A DNA stretch of 40,203 nt from Legionellales bacterium (GTDB taxonomy: Bacteria > Pseudomonadota > Gammaproteobacteria > Legionellales > Legionellaceae). Location of the stretch: the NCBI GenBank assembly GCA_020050595.1, contig JAGVKL010000013.1, positions 1 through 40,203 on the forward strand. The letters run 5' to 3'. Numbering within the stretch: the stretch's first letter is position 1; every line of letters starts with the position of its first letter. Shown here piece by piece: positions 26,615-34,859 of the stretch. Both the position numbers and the translations under genes were made by a program. The notes beneath the pieces are model-generated. The model searched no databases. It worked only from the letters and a program-made list of their open reading frames with translations, and was not told the origin of the DNA.

Positions 26615-27332
26615 TCTACTAGCAAATTGGCCCGCACCACCAACGATTAGTGCTTTAACAACGACGAGGATGGGGGGATATAGCGTTTCTCCTTATGATC
26701 AAAATAACTTAGCACTGCATGTTGGTGATCATCAAGAGCTTGTTCAAGCTAATCGTAAAGCATTAATACAAAATTTATCATTACCAGGTGAACCCGCTTG
26801 GCTTGAGCAGACTCACAGCACAAAGTGTGTTACAATAGAGTCCTGTGCTGACCGCTGTGCGGATGCAGCGGTTACACGATGTAAGGATTTTCCTCTTGTC
26901 ATCGTGACCGCAGATTGTTTACCCATCGTTCTTTGTGATCGCGATGGAACTGAAATAGCAGCCATTCATGCGGGTTGGCGAGGTTTGGTTAATGGTGTTA
27001 TAGAAAATACCTTAGCCCAAATGCATAATACCCCTGAATCCTTGATGGCATGGATAGGACCTGGTATTTGCGGAACATGTTACGAAGTAGGTAAAGAAGT
27101 GAAGCAAACATTTACCGAGCACTATCCCTTTACGATGGATACGTTTAGTGATCATGGCTCACGTTATTATGCTGATTTACCCAAAATGGCTGAATTAATT
27201 CTTAACGCCCAAGGCATAAGCAATGTTTTCCAGGCAAATGCGTGCACTTTTGAATTGAAAGAAAAATTCTACTCTTACCGTAGAGGAGCTTTAACTGGTA
27301 GAATGGCAACATTAATTTGGTTTAATAACTAG
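26607..27332 (+). CDS. pgeF: Purine nucleoside/peptidoglycan-editing factor PgeF (YfiH)
   Basis: A 241-residue protein of the YfiH/PgeF (Cu-oxidase_4, formerly polyphenol oxidase) family. Conserved zinc-site and family motifs are present: LEQTHSTK, VTADCLPIVLCD, AAIHAGWRGLVNGVIENTL, WIGPGICGTCYEVG, and the C-terminal FYSYRRGALTGRMATLIW. Members act as purine nucleoside phosphorylase/adenosine deaminase-type enzymes, and E. coli YfiH corrects misincorporated serine in peptidoglycan precursors. The start is TTG at 26607, overlapping the end of rluD by eight bases; no closer ATG exists. Confidence 0.92.
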   Translation: MTNLLANWPAPPTISALTTTRMGGYSVSPYDQNNLALHVGDHQELVQANRKALIQNLSLPGEPAWLEQTHSTKCVTIESCADRCADAAVTRCKDFPLVIVTADCLPIVLCDRDGTEIAAIHAGWRGLVNGVIENTLAQMHNTPESLMAWIGPGICGTCYEVGKEVKQTFTEHYPFTMDTFSDHGSRYYADLPKMAELILNAQGISNVFQANACTFELKEKFYSYRRGALTGRMATLIWFNN

Positions 27333-27361
27333 ACCCTAATAATCCACATGGGATAAACACT

Positions 27362-28732
27362 ATGATGAGCAAATTTCGACAAATCTTAAGTTTAATAGTT
27401 GCTTTAGCATTTACAAAGGCAGCCGTAGCTGCTGATTCTTTACCAACGCTTGCTCCAGTCCTAAAAAATACGATGCCTGCCATTGTGAATGTTGCTGTAC
27501 AAGGAGTAAACCCAGGTGTTTTAGCTCCCTCATCTGACGATGAAGATAATCCCCAAGATAATCGCCAACAACCGCAAGCACCACAACAACCACGAAAATT
27601 TCAAAACATTGGCTCAGGTGTTATCGTTGACACCAAAAATGGTATTATTTTAACCAATGATCATGTTATTCGTAATGCGAGTTTGATTACCGTTACGTTA
27701 AATGATGGTCGACGCTTAAAAGCAAAGCTTGTGGGCGGTGACAGCGAAACCGATGTTGCTGTACTTAAAATTGATGCTAAAAATTTAAAAAGCTTACCCA
27801 TTGGTGATTCTGACAAAGTAGAGGTTGGTGACTTTGTGGTAGCTATTGGGAACCCATTTGGCCTTAATAGTTACGGTAATAGCCAATCAGCAACCTTCGG
27901 TATTGTCAGTGCGATGAAACGCAGTGATCTTAATATTGAAGGAATAGAAAACTTTATCCAAACTGATGCGGCTATTAATCCTGGTAACTCAGGCGGTGCA
28001 TTAGTTAATACAAAAGGCGAGCTTATCGGAATTAACACAGCCATTATTTCCATGTACGGCGGTAATGTGGGTATTGGGTTTGCTATTCCTATTAACATGG
28101 CTAAAGATGTCGCTCAACAATTATTAAAATACGGTTCTGTTCATCGCGGCTTAATGGGTGTTTATGTGCAACATTTAACCCCAGAATTAGCCCAAGCCAT
28201 GGGGTATCCTGAAGATTTTCAAGGTGCCCTTATTGCTCAAGTAAACATGGGCTCTCCCGCAGAAGCCGCTGGTTTACAAGCAGGCGATATCATTACAAAA
28301 ATTAATGACACTAAAATTACGCAGGCCACTCAAGTTAAAACAACGATTAGCTTATTACGGGTAGGAAGCGATGCTAAAATCACTATTAATCGTGACGGCA
28401 AAGAAAAAGTATTGAACGCGGTCGTGACGGACGTGAAGCAAAATGAGCAAAAACTACAAGCTAATAATCCTTTCTTGTATGGCTTGGCATTAAGAAACTT
28501 TGAGCAAGATTCTCCATTACATGGCCATATTGTTGGGATACAAGTAGTTGGCGCATCCGAAAATAGCGCTGGATGGCGCGCAGGTTTAAGACCGGGTGAT
28601 ATTATCATCAGCGCAAACAGACAACCTACTCACAATACAAAAGAACTGCAAACGATTGCCTTGCAAAAGAAACAACAACTGTTAGTGCAGGTATTACGTG
28701 AGGGCGGAGCGCTATATGTTTTAATTATTTAA
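27362..28732 (+). CDS. Periplasmic HtrA-family serine protease (DegP/DegQ type)
   Basis: The 456-residue product has a signal peptide ending AAVA (about residue 23), a chymotrypsin-like protease domain and two PDZ domains (about 250-350 and 365-450). The triad is His101 (LTNDHVI), Asp131 (ETDVAVLKID) and Ser210 (INPGNSGGAL). A Gln/Pro-rich loop at about 64-78, just before the first catalytic strand, stands where DegP has its regulatory LA loop; it is fairly short, closer to DegQ. These enzymes degrade or hold misfolded envelope proteins. Adjacent ATGs at 27362 and 27365 are alternatives. It follows pgeF by 29 bases. Confidence 0.94.
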   Translation: MMSKFRQILSLIVALAFTKAAVAADSLPTLAPVLKNTMPAIVNVAVQGVNPGVLAPSSDDEDNPQDNRQQPQAPQQPRKFQNIGSGVIVDTKNGIILTNDHVIRNASLITVTLNDGRRLKAKLVGGDSETDVAVLKIDAKNLKSLPIGDSDKVEVGDFVVAIGNPFGLNSYGNSQSATFGIVSAMKRSDLNIEGIENFIQTDAAINPGNSGGALVNTKGELIGINTAIISMYGGNVGIGFAIPINMAKDVAQQLLKYGSVHRGLMGVYVQHLTPELAQAMGYPEDFQGALIAQVNMGSPAEAAGLQAGDIITKINDTKITQATQVKTTISLLRVGSDAKITINRDGKEKVLNAVVTDVKQNEQKLQANNPFLYGLALRNFEQDSPLHGHIVGIQVVGASENSAGWRAGLRPGDIIISANRQPTHNTKELQTIALQKKQQLLVQVLREGGALYVLII

Positions 28733-28745
28733 ATTGCATAGCTAC

Positions 28746-28774
28746 TTGACATCATCCCTATAAAAAGACAAAAT
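28746..28774 (+). promoter_or_regulatory. tRNA-Met promoter
   Basis: A perfect TTGACA at 28746-28751 is followed after 17 bases by CAAAAT at 28769-28774. Initiation would fall a few bases before the mature tRNA end at 28788. It starts 14 bases after the htrA stop. Confidence 0.6.
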
Positions 28775-28787
28775 CACGGCCTCTTGT

Positions 28788-28864
28788 GGCTATGTAGCTC
28801 AGCCGGTTAGAGCGCGGCACTCATAATGCTGAGGCCGGTGGTTCGAGTCCACCCATAGCCACCA
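28788..28864 (+). tRNA. tRNA-Met (anticodon CAT), elongator type
   Basis: A complete 77-base cloverleaf with encoded CCA at 28862-28864. The acceptor stem GGCTATG pairs with CATAGCC (28854-28860), the D stem is GCTC/GAGC, the anticodon stem CGGCA/TGCTG holds loop CTCATAA with CAT at 28822-28824, and the T arm is GGTGG-TTCGAGT-CCACC. CAT could also be lysidine-modified tRNA-Ile2. The acceptor sequence is close to E. coli elongator tRNA-Met (GGCTACG) and unlike Ile2 (GGCCCCT). It is not initiator tRNA, since position 1 pairs and the stem lacks the three G-C pairs above the anticodon. Confidence 0.95.
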
Positions 28865-28881
28865 CATCAAGATTCACCCCC

Positions 28882-29180
28882 CACCGAACCGCGACCGTCA
28901 GGAAGCAGAAAAGTTACCCCACCCCACCGAACCGCGACCGTCAGGAAGCGGAAAAGTTACCCCACCCACCGAACCACGACCATCAGGAAGCGGAAAAGTT
29001 AGCCCACCCCACCGAACCGCGACCGTCAGGAAGCGGAAAAGTTACCCCACCCACCGAACCGCGACCGTCAGGAAGCGGAAAAGTTACCCCACCCACCGAA
29101 CCACGACCATCAGGAAACGGAAAAGTTAGCCCACCCCACCGAACCGCGACCGTCAGGGAGCGGAAAAGTTAGCCCCCCCC
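28882..29180. repeat. Seven-unit 42/43-bp tandem repeat array with AAB order
   Basis: Seven directly adjoining units start at 28882, 28925, 28967, 29010, 29052, 29094 and 29137. Each begins CACCGAACC and contains CAGGAA/GGGAGC...GGAAAAGTTA. Two types alternate: A (GCGACCGTCAGG, usually GTTACCCC) and B (ACGACCATCAGG, GTTAGCCC). The order is A A B A A B A, so units 1-3 and 4-6 form a second-level repeat of 127-128 bases. In type A units CCGC and GCGG can pair into a short hairpin. There are no unique spacers, so it is not CRISPR. With the tRNA and the gspD promoter it fills this otherwise gene-free stretch. Confidence 0.9.
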
Positions 29181-29184
29181 CCCC
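29173..29184 (+). repeat. Poly-C tract (C12) upstream of gspD
   Basis: Twelve consecutive C follow the last tandem unit, then A and five more C. The tract ends about 45 bases before the extended -10 of gspD. Such tracts slip during replication and may vary in length. Confidence 0.8.
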
Positions 29185-29226
29185 ACCCCCACAAAAACCT
29201 CTTATTTTTATCTTAGAATGAATCTA

Positions 29227-29235
29227 TGTTACAAT
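29227..29235 (+). promoter_or_regulatory. Extended -10 promoter of gspDE
   Basis: TGTTACAAT at 29227-29235 fits the extended -10 form TG-N-TATAAT with one mismatch; no good -35 is present. Initiation near 29242 would exclude the upstream frame start at 29218 and supports the ATG at 29275. Confidence 0.5.
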
Positions 29236-29274
29236 GCGGACCTTATTTGCATAACTGATTCAACCGGCCTTTGC

Positions 29275-31590
29275 ATGAGACTTAGCATTTCACTATTTAC
29301 TTTGCTTTTATCTTGCTCCATTTTTGCAGGAGACCTTGCTATAAAAGTAGTTCCGCTCGATGGCAAGCCAGCTTATATATTGGAAACCGGTTCATTTGCG
29401 ACAGCCGAATCTGCAGAGAATGCCCAAAAAAAATTAGCTGAGACTATTCAGCAACCCATGAAAATTGAGCAGTCAAATAATGCCTACCGCATTCAAATAG
29501 GTCCCATGATGGATTATTCTCTCGCCCGGGATTTAGAAACAAAAATCAAAGACTCTCCGTTGTTAGACAATCAGCAAGCGCTCCCTTATGATGATCTCCA
29601 ATTATCAGAGGCCCAAGGCCAGAAAATATGGAATTTAAGAAATGCAGATATTCGCGCGGTCATTGGCGAAGTCTCTCGTATAACCGGCAAAAATTTTGTT
29701 ATTGATCCCAGAGTGCAAGGAAAAATCTCTATTGTTTCAAGCACACCCATGTCTGACAAAGAGTTATATCAAGTTTTTCTCTCTATGTTACAAGTCTCTG
29801 GCTATGCGGCTGTCCCTAGCGGGAATATCGTTAAGATAGTTCCTAACATTGATGCTAAAACCCAATCACCCGATCTTTTAAGCCAGCTTAAAAACCCTCC
29901 GCAAGGCGATGACATGATGGTGCAAGTTGTACCGGTACATTATGTCCCCGCTGAACAACTCGTACCTGTCTTACGTCCTTTAATGCCGCAATGGAGCTCT
30001 GTATCGGCTTACGCTCCGTCTAATATGCTCATTCTTTCCGGGCGTGCGAGTAACATTAGACAATTAGGAAATATTATTAAGCAAGTGGATAGTTCGTCAG
30101 CCAATGGCATTGATATGGTTCCTTTAAAACATGCGCTGGCCATGGATGTTGTCAATACGCTTAAAGATTTGGTGAAAATGCAGCCTGGGGCGCCCTCCTC
30201 CAGCCAAACTACCCTAGCAGCCGATGATCGCAGTAATGCCATTTTATTAAGCGGAAGTAAAACCGAGCGCATCCGATTACGTATGCTCATCGCCCAGCTG
30301 GACAAAGAAAACCCAACCGGCCAAAGCGGCAATACCCAAGTCATTTATTTAAATTATTTACGTGCCGAAGATGTAGTGCCTATTTTAGCGGGAATAGCAC
30401 AAGCAAGCTTTAGTGGTAATGTCGGAACAACCATTGGCACCATTACAAGACCTGCCTTAGACAGCACGAACCCTAATTCTAATTTGGTCAATAATTCTTC
30501 TAGTGGCAATGTACCTGTCGCTGTTTCAACCGATGGTTTTGGTAATAACGGAGCAACACCAAATAGTACAGGCGTCACCACACAAAATGAGGGCACTACA
30601 AAACCCACCGTTCAAATTATCGCAGAGCCCAATACCAACTCGGTTATTATCAATGCCCCTGCTACGCTCATCCGCACTTTAAAATCAGTCATTAATCAAC
30701 TCGACATCCGCCCCGCTCAATTACTGATCGAAGCGATGGTTGTTGAAATCAATGAAGCTGATTTTAATAGTCTAGGTATTGAGTGGGGAAGCATTGATCA
30801 AACCACCAAATTACCCAATACATTCAGACCTGGCTTCGCTATTATTAATTCAAGAACGTCTGTCAATCAATTCCAAGCTCAAATTTATGCCCTTGCGCGT
30901 CTGCACCGAGCTAATATCCTGTCTACACCTTCAGTCGTGGTATTAGATAATCGACAAGCCAAAATTTTAATCGGCAAGCAAGTTTCTGTTGCTTCCTCGT
31001 CTTACCCCAATAATGCAGGTGCTACCACCGCTGGGAGCCCTTTTACCACCTTTGATCGGGTGAATGTTGCATTGCATTTATATGTGCGCCCGCAAATTAC
31101 CCGTGACCGCGGTATTCAAATGCAAATCGATCAGGGCAATGATACGTTGGATACAACCAATCCTATTGATCCAGGGACAAACCCAACCTTTAATATCAGC
31201 TCAATTGTAACGTCAGTGCATGTAGAAAGTGGGGATATCGTTGTATTAGGCGGATTAGCACAAGATAGTTTAGGTAACGATAATAATGGCATCCCTATTT
31301 TAGGCGGTATCCCTGGTATCGGGAAACTATTCCAGCACAATATCACCAATCGGGAAAAGAAAGTCCTTATGGTTTTCATCCGTCCTTGCATCCTTCGTAC
31401 TGAACGCGACAATTTACAAGTAACGGGTGGTAAGTACAATGATTTACGTCAATATCAATTAGGCTTTACCCGCACGCAACCCTATGATAGAAGAAATAAG
31501 AGCACCGTATTACCCCCCCTTCACCTTTCGAATTTGCCGAAACCTTTTAGCAATCCACCGCCATTAAAGCGTGTTGAGGTCACTAAATAG
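29275..31590 (+). CDS. gspD: Type II secretion secretin GspD with N-terminal SPOR-like domain
   Basis: GspD forms the outer-membrane channel of the type II secretion system. From the ATG at 29275 the protein has 771 residues: a signal peptide (LFTLLLSCSIFAG), a SPOR-like domain at about 32-92 (AYILETGSF, then AYRIQIGPM...ARDLETKI), N0 starting near KIWNLRNADIRAVI, N1-N3 domains with a Ser/Asn/Thr-rich stretch at about 390-450, and the C-terminal secretin domain (VEINEADFNSLGIEWG, ANILSTPSVVVLDN, VLGGLAQD, IPILGGIPGIGKLF). SPOR domains bind denuded glycan strands, so this part may anchor the channel to septal or other peptidoglycan. It is followed after three bases by gspE. No pilotin or gspC is nearby; the pair alone matches lspDE in Legionella. 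Confidence 0.93.
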   Translation: MRLSISLFTLLLSCSIFAGDLAIKVVPLDGKPAYILETGSFATAESAENAQKKLAETIQQPMKIEQSNNAYRIQIGPMMDYSLARDLETKIKDSPLLDNQQALPYDDLQLSEAQGQKIWNLRNADIRAVIGEVSRITGKNFVIDPRVQGKISIVSSTPMSDKELYQVFLSMLQVSGYAAVPSGNIVKIVPNIDAKTQSPDLLSQLKNPPQGDDMMVQVVPVHYVPAEQLVPVLRPLMPQWSSVSAYAPSNMLILSGRASNIRQLGNIIKQVDSSSANGIDMVPLKHALAMDVVNTLKDLVKMQPGAPSSSQTTLAADDRSNAILLSGSKTERIRLRMLIAQLDKENPTGQSGNTQVIYLNYLRAEDVVPILAGIAQASFSGNVGTTIGTITRPALDSTNPNSNLVNNSSSGNVPVAVSTDGFGNNGATPNSTGVTTQNEGTTKPTVQIIAEPNTNSVIINAPATLIRTLKSVINQLDIRPAQLLIEAMVVEINEADFNSLGIEWGSIDQTTKLPNTFRPGFAIINSRTSVNQFQAQIYALARLHRANILSTPSVVVLDNRQAKILIGKQVSVASSSYPNNAGATTAGSPFTTFDRVNVALHLYVRPQITRDRGIQMQIDQGNDTLDTTNPIDPGTNPTFNISSIVTSVHVESGDIVVLGGLAQDSLGNDNNGIPILGGIPGIGKLFQHNITNREKKVLMVFIRPCILRTERDNLQVTGGKYNDLRQYQLGFTRTQPYDRRNKSTVLPPLHLSNLPKPFSNPPPLKRVEVTK

Positions 31591-31593
31591 GCC

Positions 31594-33075
31594 ATGGAAA
31601 CCAAGGAAAAATTTAAGCAACTGCCCTATCTATTTGCTAAAAAACACGGCGTTGTCGCCAGCAAATTAGAGCAAGGCAAAATAGTCCTTTACCACTTGGT
31701 CAATACGCCTTTTCAAGTGTTTGCCGAAGTGAAGCGTTTGTTACAATGCGAGTTTTACTGCAAAGCAGTGAGCCCAGCCGAATTCCAACAACAGCTTGCA
31801 CAAGTCTATCAATCTCAATCCTCTATTCTTGATGCAGCAGAAGGCATGGAAGAAGAAATGGATTTAACTAAATTAGCAGGTCAACTCCCAATAAGCGAAG
31901 ATTTATTAGACAATCAAGATGATGCGCCTATTATTCGCCTGCTTAATGCATTATTCACCCAAGCTATCAAGCAGAAAGCATCCGATATTCATATTGAGAC
32001 CTATGAAAATCGAGTTCTTGTACGCAACCGCGTCGATGGTATTTTACAAGAAATTCTTGAAATTCAACGCGGCATTGCCCCGCTGGTTATTTCGCGAGTC
32101 AAAGTGATGGCTAAATTAGACATCGCGGAAAAACGTATCCCACAGGATGGCCGTATTGCCTTACGTATTGGCGGCCATAATATTGATGTACGCGTCTCAA
32201 CCCTCCCCTCCAACCATGGCGAGCGCATTGTATTAAGAATTTTAGATAAAGAAGCGGCAGAGCTTGATTTAAATTTACTAGGAATGGCACCCACCGCTTT
32301 AAATAAAGCCCGAAAATTAATTGCCGAGCCCCACGGCATTTTGCTCGTCACAGGCCCCACAGGCTCCGGTAAAACCACATCGCTTTATGCCATGCTTACC
32401 GAGTTAAATCAGGTTAGTCGTAATATCTTAACCATTGAAGACCCCATTGAATACGACTTGCCGGGGATAGGCCAAACGCAGGTAAATACTAAAGTACAAA
32501 TGACCTTTGCCAAAGGCTTAAGAGCTATTTTACGTCAAGATCCTGATGTGGTAATGATTGGCGAAATACGCGATCTAGAAACCGCTGAAATCGCCGTGCA
32601 AGCTAGCTTAACTGGGCATTTAGTCCTTTCTACGCTTCATACCAATAGTGCACTAGGTGCATTAACCCGTTTGCACGATATGGGTGTTGAATCTTTTTTA
32701 TTATCCTCAAGTATTATCGGCTTAATCGCCCAACGCTTAGTTAGAAAATTATGTTCTTCTTGTAAAAAACCACATGCTTTAAGAGAAGACGAGCGAGATT
32801 TAATGGGCATTGATGCCACGATGGATATTTCCAAGGTATCAGAACCCCAAGGGTGTGAGCAATGTAACCATACAGGGTACCGAGGACGCACAGGGATATA
32901 CGAATTAATCACTATCGATGAAACCTTACGGGGATTGATTCACCGCAACGAAGCGCTACAAACCATCGAAAATTACATCCGCCCCACCACACCAAGCATC
33001 CGCCAAGATGGATTTAACCGCGTACTCGCAGGCGACACCTCATTAGCGGAGATTTTACGAGTGACAAGTCAGTAG
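31594..33075 (+). CDS. gspE: Type II secretion ATPase GspE
   Basis: The cytoplasmic hexameric ATPase that drives pseudopilus assembly. The 493-residue protein has an N-terminal GspL-binding domain (about 1-90), a linker, N2 (KQKASDIHIETYENRVLVRNRVDG) and the ATPase domain with Walker A GPTGSGKT (254-261), the Asp box ILTIEDPIEY, Walker B VVMIGEIRD and the His box LSTLHTN. The C-terminal zinc site is complete: Cys387, Cys390, Cys421, Cys424. Together with GspD three bases upstream it argues for T2SS rather than type IV pili (the paired gene would then be pilQ). The remaining gsp genes are not in this window. Confidence 0.95.
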   Translation: METKEKFKQLPYLFAKKHGVVASKLEQGKIVLYHLVNTPFQVFAEVKRLLQCEFYCKAVSPAEFQQQLAQVYQSQSSILDAAEGMEEEMDLTKLAGQLPISEDLLDNQDDAPIIRLLNALFTQAIKQKASDIHIETYENRVLVRNRVDGILQEILEIQRGIAPLVISRVKVMAKLDIAEKRIPQDGRIALRIGGHNIDVRVSTLPSNHGERIVLRILDKEAAELDLNLLGMAPTALNKARKLIAEPHGILLVTGPTGSGKTTSLYAMLTELNQVSRNILTIEDPIEYDLPGIGQTQVNTKVQMTFAKGLRAILRQDPDVVMIGEIRDLETAEIAVQASLTGHLVLSTLHTNSALGALTRLHDMGVESFLLSSSIIGLIAQRLVRKLCSSCKKPHALREDERDLMGIDATMDISKVSEPQGCEQCNHTGYRGRTGIYELITIDETLRGLIHRNEALQTIENYIRPTTPSIRQDGFNRVLAGDTSLAEILRVTSQ

Positions 33076-33092
33076 TAGATAATTTGCCGCAT

Positions 33093-34460
33093 TCACAACG
33101 AGCGCCATTTGGTGCCTTCAGCGCCATCTTCTAATTCAATGCCTTGAGCTAAGAGTGTTTTCCTGATCTCATCAGCCCTTGCCCAATCTTTTTTTGCTCT
33201 TGCTTCATTTCGCTCATTTACTAATTGCTGAATCGCCTCGCTATCCACCTCTTTATTGGCTAATCCTGCTTGTAAAAAATCAGCTGAAGATGCTTGTAAA
33301 ATTCCCAATGTGCCCGCCAAATGCTTTAATGTCTGGGCTAAACGCGGGGATTTGGTTTTATTAATTTCATGGCTTAGCTGAAATAAGACCGATAAAGCCA
33401 CAGGAGTATTAAAGTCATCATTCATAGCCGCGTGGTATTGCTGAATCCAAGCTTCATCCAATCCATCATCTTCAGAAAACTCAATATCCTTAATCGATTG
33501 ATAAAGACGGGTTAATGAGCGGCCCGCTAGCTGTAAATTTTCTTCGGAATAATTAAGCGGGCTTCGGTAATGACTGCTTAAAAGAAAATAACGAATCATT
33601 TCAGCATGATATTTTTTTAAAACATCCGCAATGGTAAAGAAATTCCCTACGGATTTAGCCATTTTTTCATTATTGACTTGCAGCATACCTACGTGTAACC
33701 AATAATTGGCAAAAGGCTTGCCGCTTGCTGCTTCACTTTGGGCAATTTCGTTTTCATGATGAGGAAATTGTAAATCCAATCCCCCACCATGAATATCAAA
33801 CTGCTCACCTAACTCTTCCATAGCCATAGCCGAGCACTCAATATGCCAGCCAGGGCGCCCCTCTCCCCAAGGAGATGGCCAGCTAGGCTCACCTGCTTTT
33901 CCTTTTTTCCATAAAACAAAATCAAGTGGAGAGCGTTTTTCTTTCACTACATCGATACGAGCGCCGGCGATTAAACCCTCTAAATCTTTATGCGATAATT
34001 TACCGTATTCTTTAAACCGCTCTACTTGATAGCACACATCACCATTTTCACTCACATAAGCATATTGAGCATCAATCAGGCGCTGAATTAATCCAATAAT
34101 ACTATCAATATGACCGGTTGCTCGAGGCTCCATATCGGGAGGCAACACATTCAAAGCTTGCGTATCCTCATACATTGTCTTGATATAGTAATCCGTCAAT
34201 TCATTAATCGGAATCCCACGCTCTTGTGCTCGCACAATAATTTTGTCATCGATATCGGTAATATTGCGCACAAAAGTGACGTCATACCCTTGCGAACGTA
34301 GAAAACGGACAATCACATCAAAGCAAACCATTGAGCGCGCATGACCTAAATGACAGTGGTCATAAACCGTAATCCCACAGACATACATGCCAATTTTACC
34401 GGGATGAAGCGGTTTAAATATCTCTTTTTTGCGGGTCAATGAATTGTAAATTTTAAGCAT
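33093..34460 (-). CDS. cysS: Cysteinyl-tRNA synthetase
   Basis: This class I synthetase of 455 residues charges tRNA-Cys. The HIGH motif appears as HLGH (37-40, after [12 protein letters not shown]; Cys28 is a zinc ligand), and KMSKS as KMAKS in [32 protein letters not shown] with its Cys and [15 protein letters not shown] supply the remaining zinc-site residues. The C-terminal DALR-type anticodon region ends [11 protein letters not shown]. Length fits the family (about 461). It converges on gspE with 17 bases between. The 399-base gap upstream is filled with repeats. Confidence 0.97.
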   Translation of the reverse strand: MLKIYNSLTRKKEIFKPLHPGKIGMYVCGITVYDHCHLGHARSMVCFDVIVRFLRSQGYDVTFVRNITDIDDKIIVRAQERGIPINELTDYYIKTMYEDTQALNVLPPDMEPRATGHIDSIIGLIQRLIDAQYAYVSENGDVCYQVERFKEYGKLSHKDLEGLIAGARIDVVKEKRSPLDFVLWKKGKAGEPSWPSPWGEGRPGWHIECSAMAMEELGEQFDIHGGGLDLQFPHHENEIAQSEAASGKPFANYWLHVGMLQVNNEKMAKSVGNFFTIADVLKKYHAEMIRYFLLSSHYRSPLNYSEENLQLAGRSLTRLYQSIKDIEFSEDDGLDEAWIQQYHAAMNDDFNTPVALSVLFQLSHEINKTKSPRLAQTLKHLAGTLGILQASSADFLQAGLANKEVDSEAIQQLVNERNEARAKKDWARADEIRKTLLAQGIELEDGAEGTKWRSL

Positions 34461-34519
34461 AATATCCTCTTAACTCTTGTAAGCGTTCACGTAATGGCGT
34501 CAACTTAAGGAAAATCCCC

Positions 34520-34858
34520 TCTCTCTAGCTCTCTCCCTCGAGGGGAGAGAGGACTTTTGGCAAAACGTAGCCCGTAAGAAGCAAAGCGAATTACGGGGTT
34601 TCTCAACAAATGATACGATCCTCATATAGAACAACAAAAACAATAATAATGCGCAAACACCTTTGCATTCGTTGGTCTTTAGAGCGTAATCCCCGTAATT
34701 CGCTTTGCTCCTTACGGGCTACACTGGCTGTGTGGCTAATTGATGCCCTATGGCATCAATTTAAGGAAAAAGATCCCCTCTCCTATTAATGGGAGAGGGT
34801 AGAGCTCTAAATTTTAATCCTCTCCCTCCCGAGGGGAGAGAGGATTTTTTATGAAAAA
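34520..34858. repeat. Repeat-rich gap between glnS and cysS
   Basis: No gene is seen in 34461-34859. An inverted repeat pair, 34567-34598 and 34691-34722, matches at 31 of 32 positions; both arms face outward with GTAGCCCGTAAG and enclose a 92-base centre. Around it are palindromes of the CCCTCTCC/GGAGAGGG type at about 34525-34553, 34772-34800 and 34817-34846. The last (AATCCTCTC with GAGAGGATT, then TTTTTT) looks like a terminator on the plus strand although no plus-strand gene ends there, so it may simply belong to the repeat family. Confidence 0.7.
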
Positions 34859-34859
34859 A

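Noticed and set aside
28788..28864. tRNA-Ile2 with lysidine
   Set aside because: The CAT anticodon allows it, but the acceptor stem and arms resemble elongator tRNA-Met.
28882..29180. CRISPR array
   Set aside because: Units adjoin directly with no unique spacers, and no cas genes are near.
34817..34852. Rho-independent terminator on the plus strand
   Set aside because: It has a stem and T-run, but no plus-strand gene ends nearby and similar palindromes lie around it; treated as part of the repeat family.
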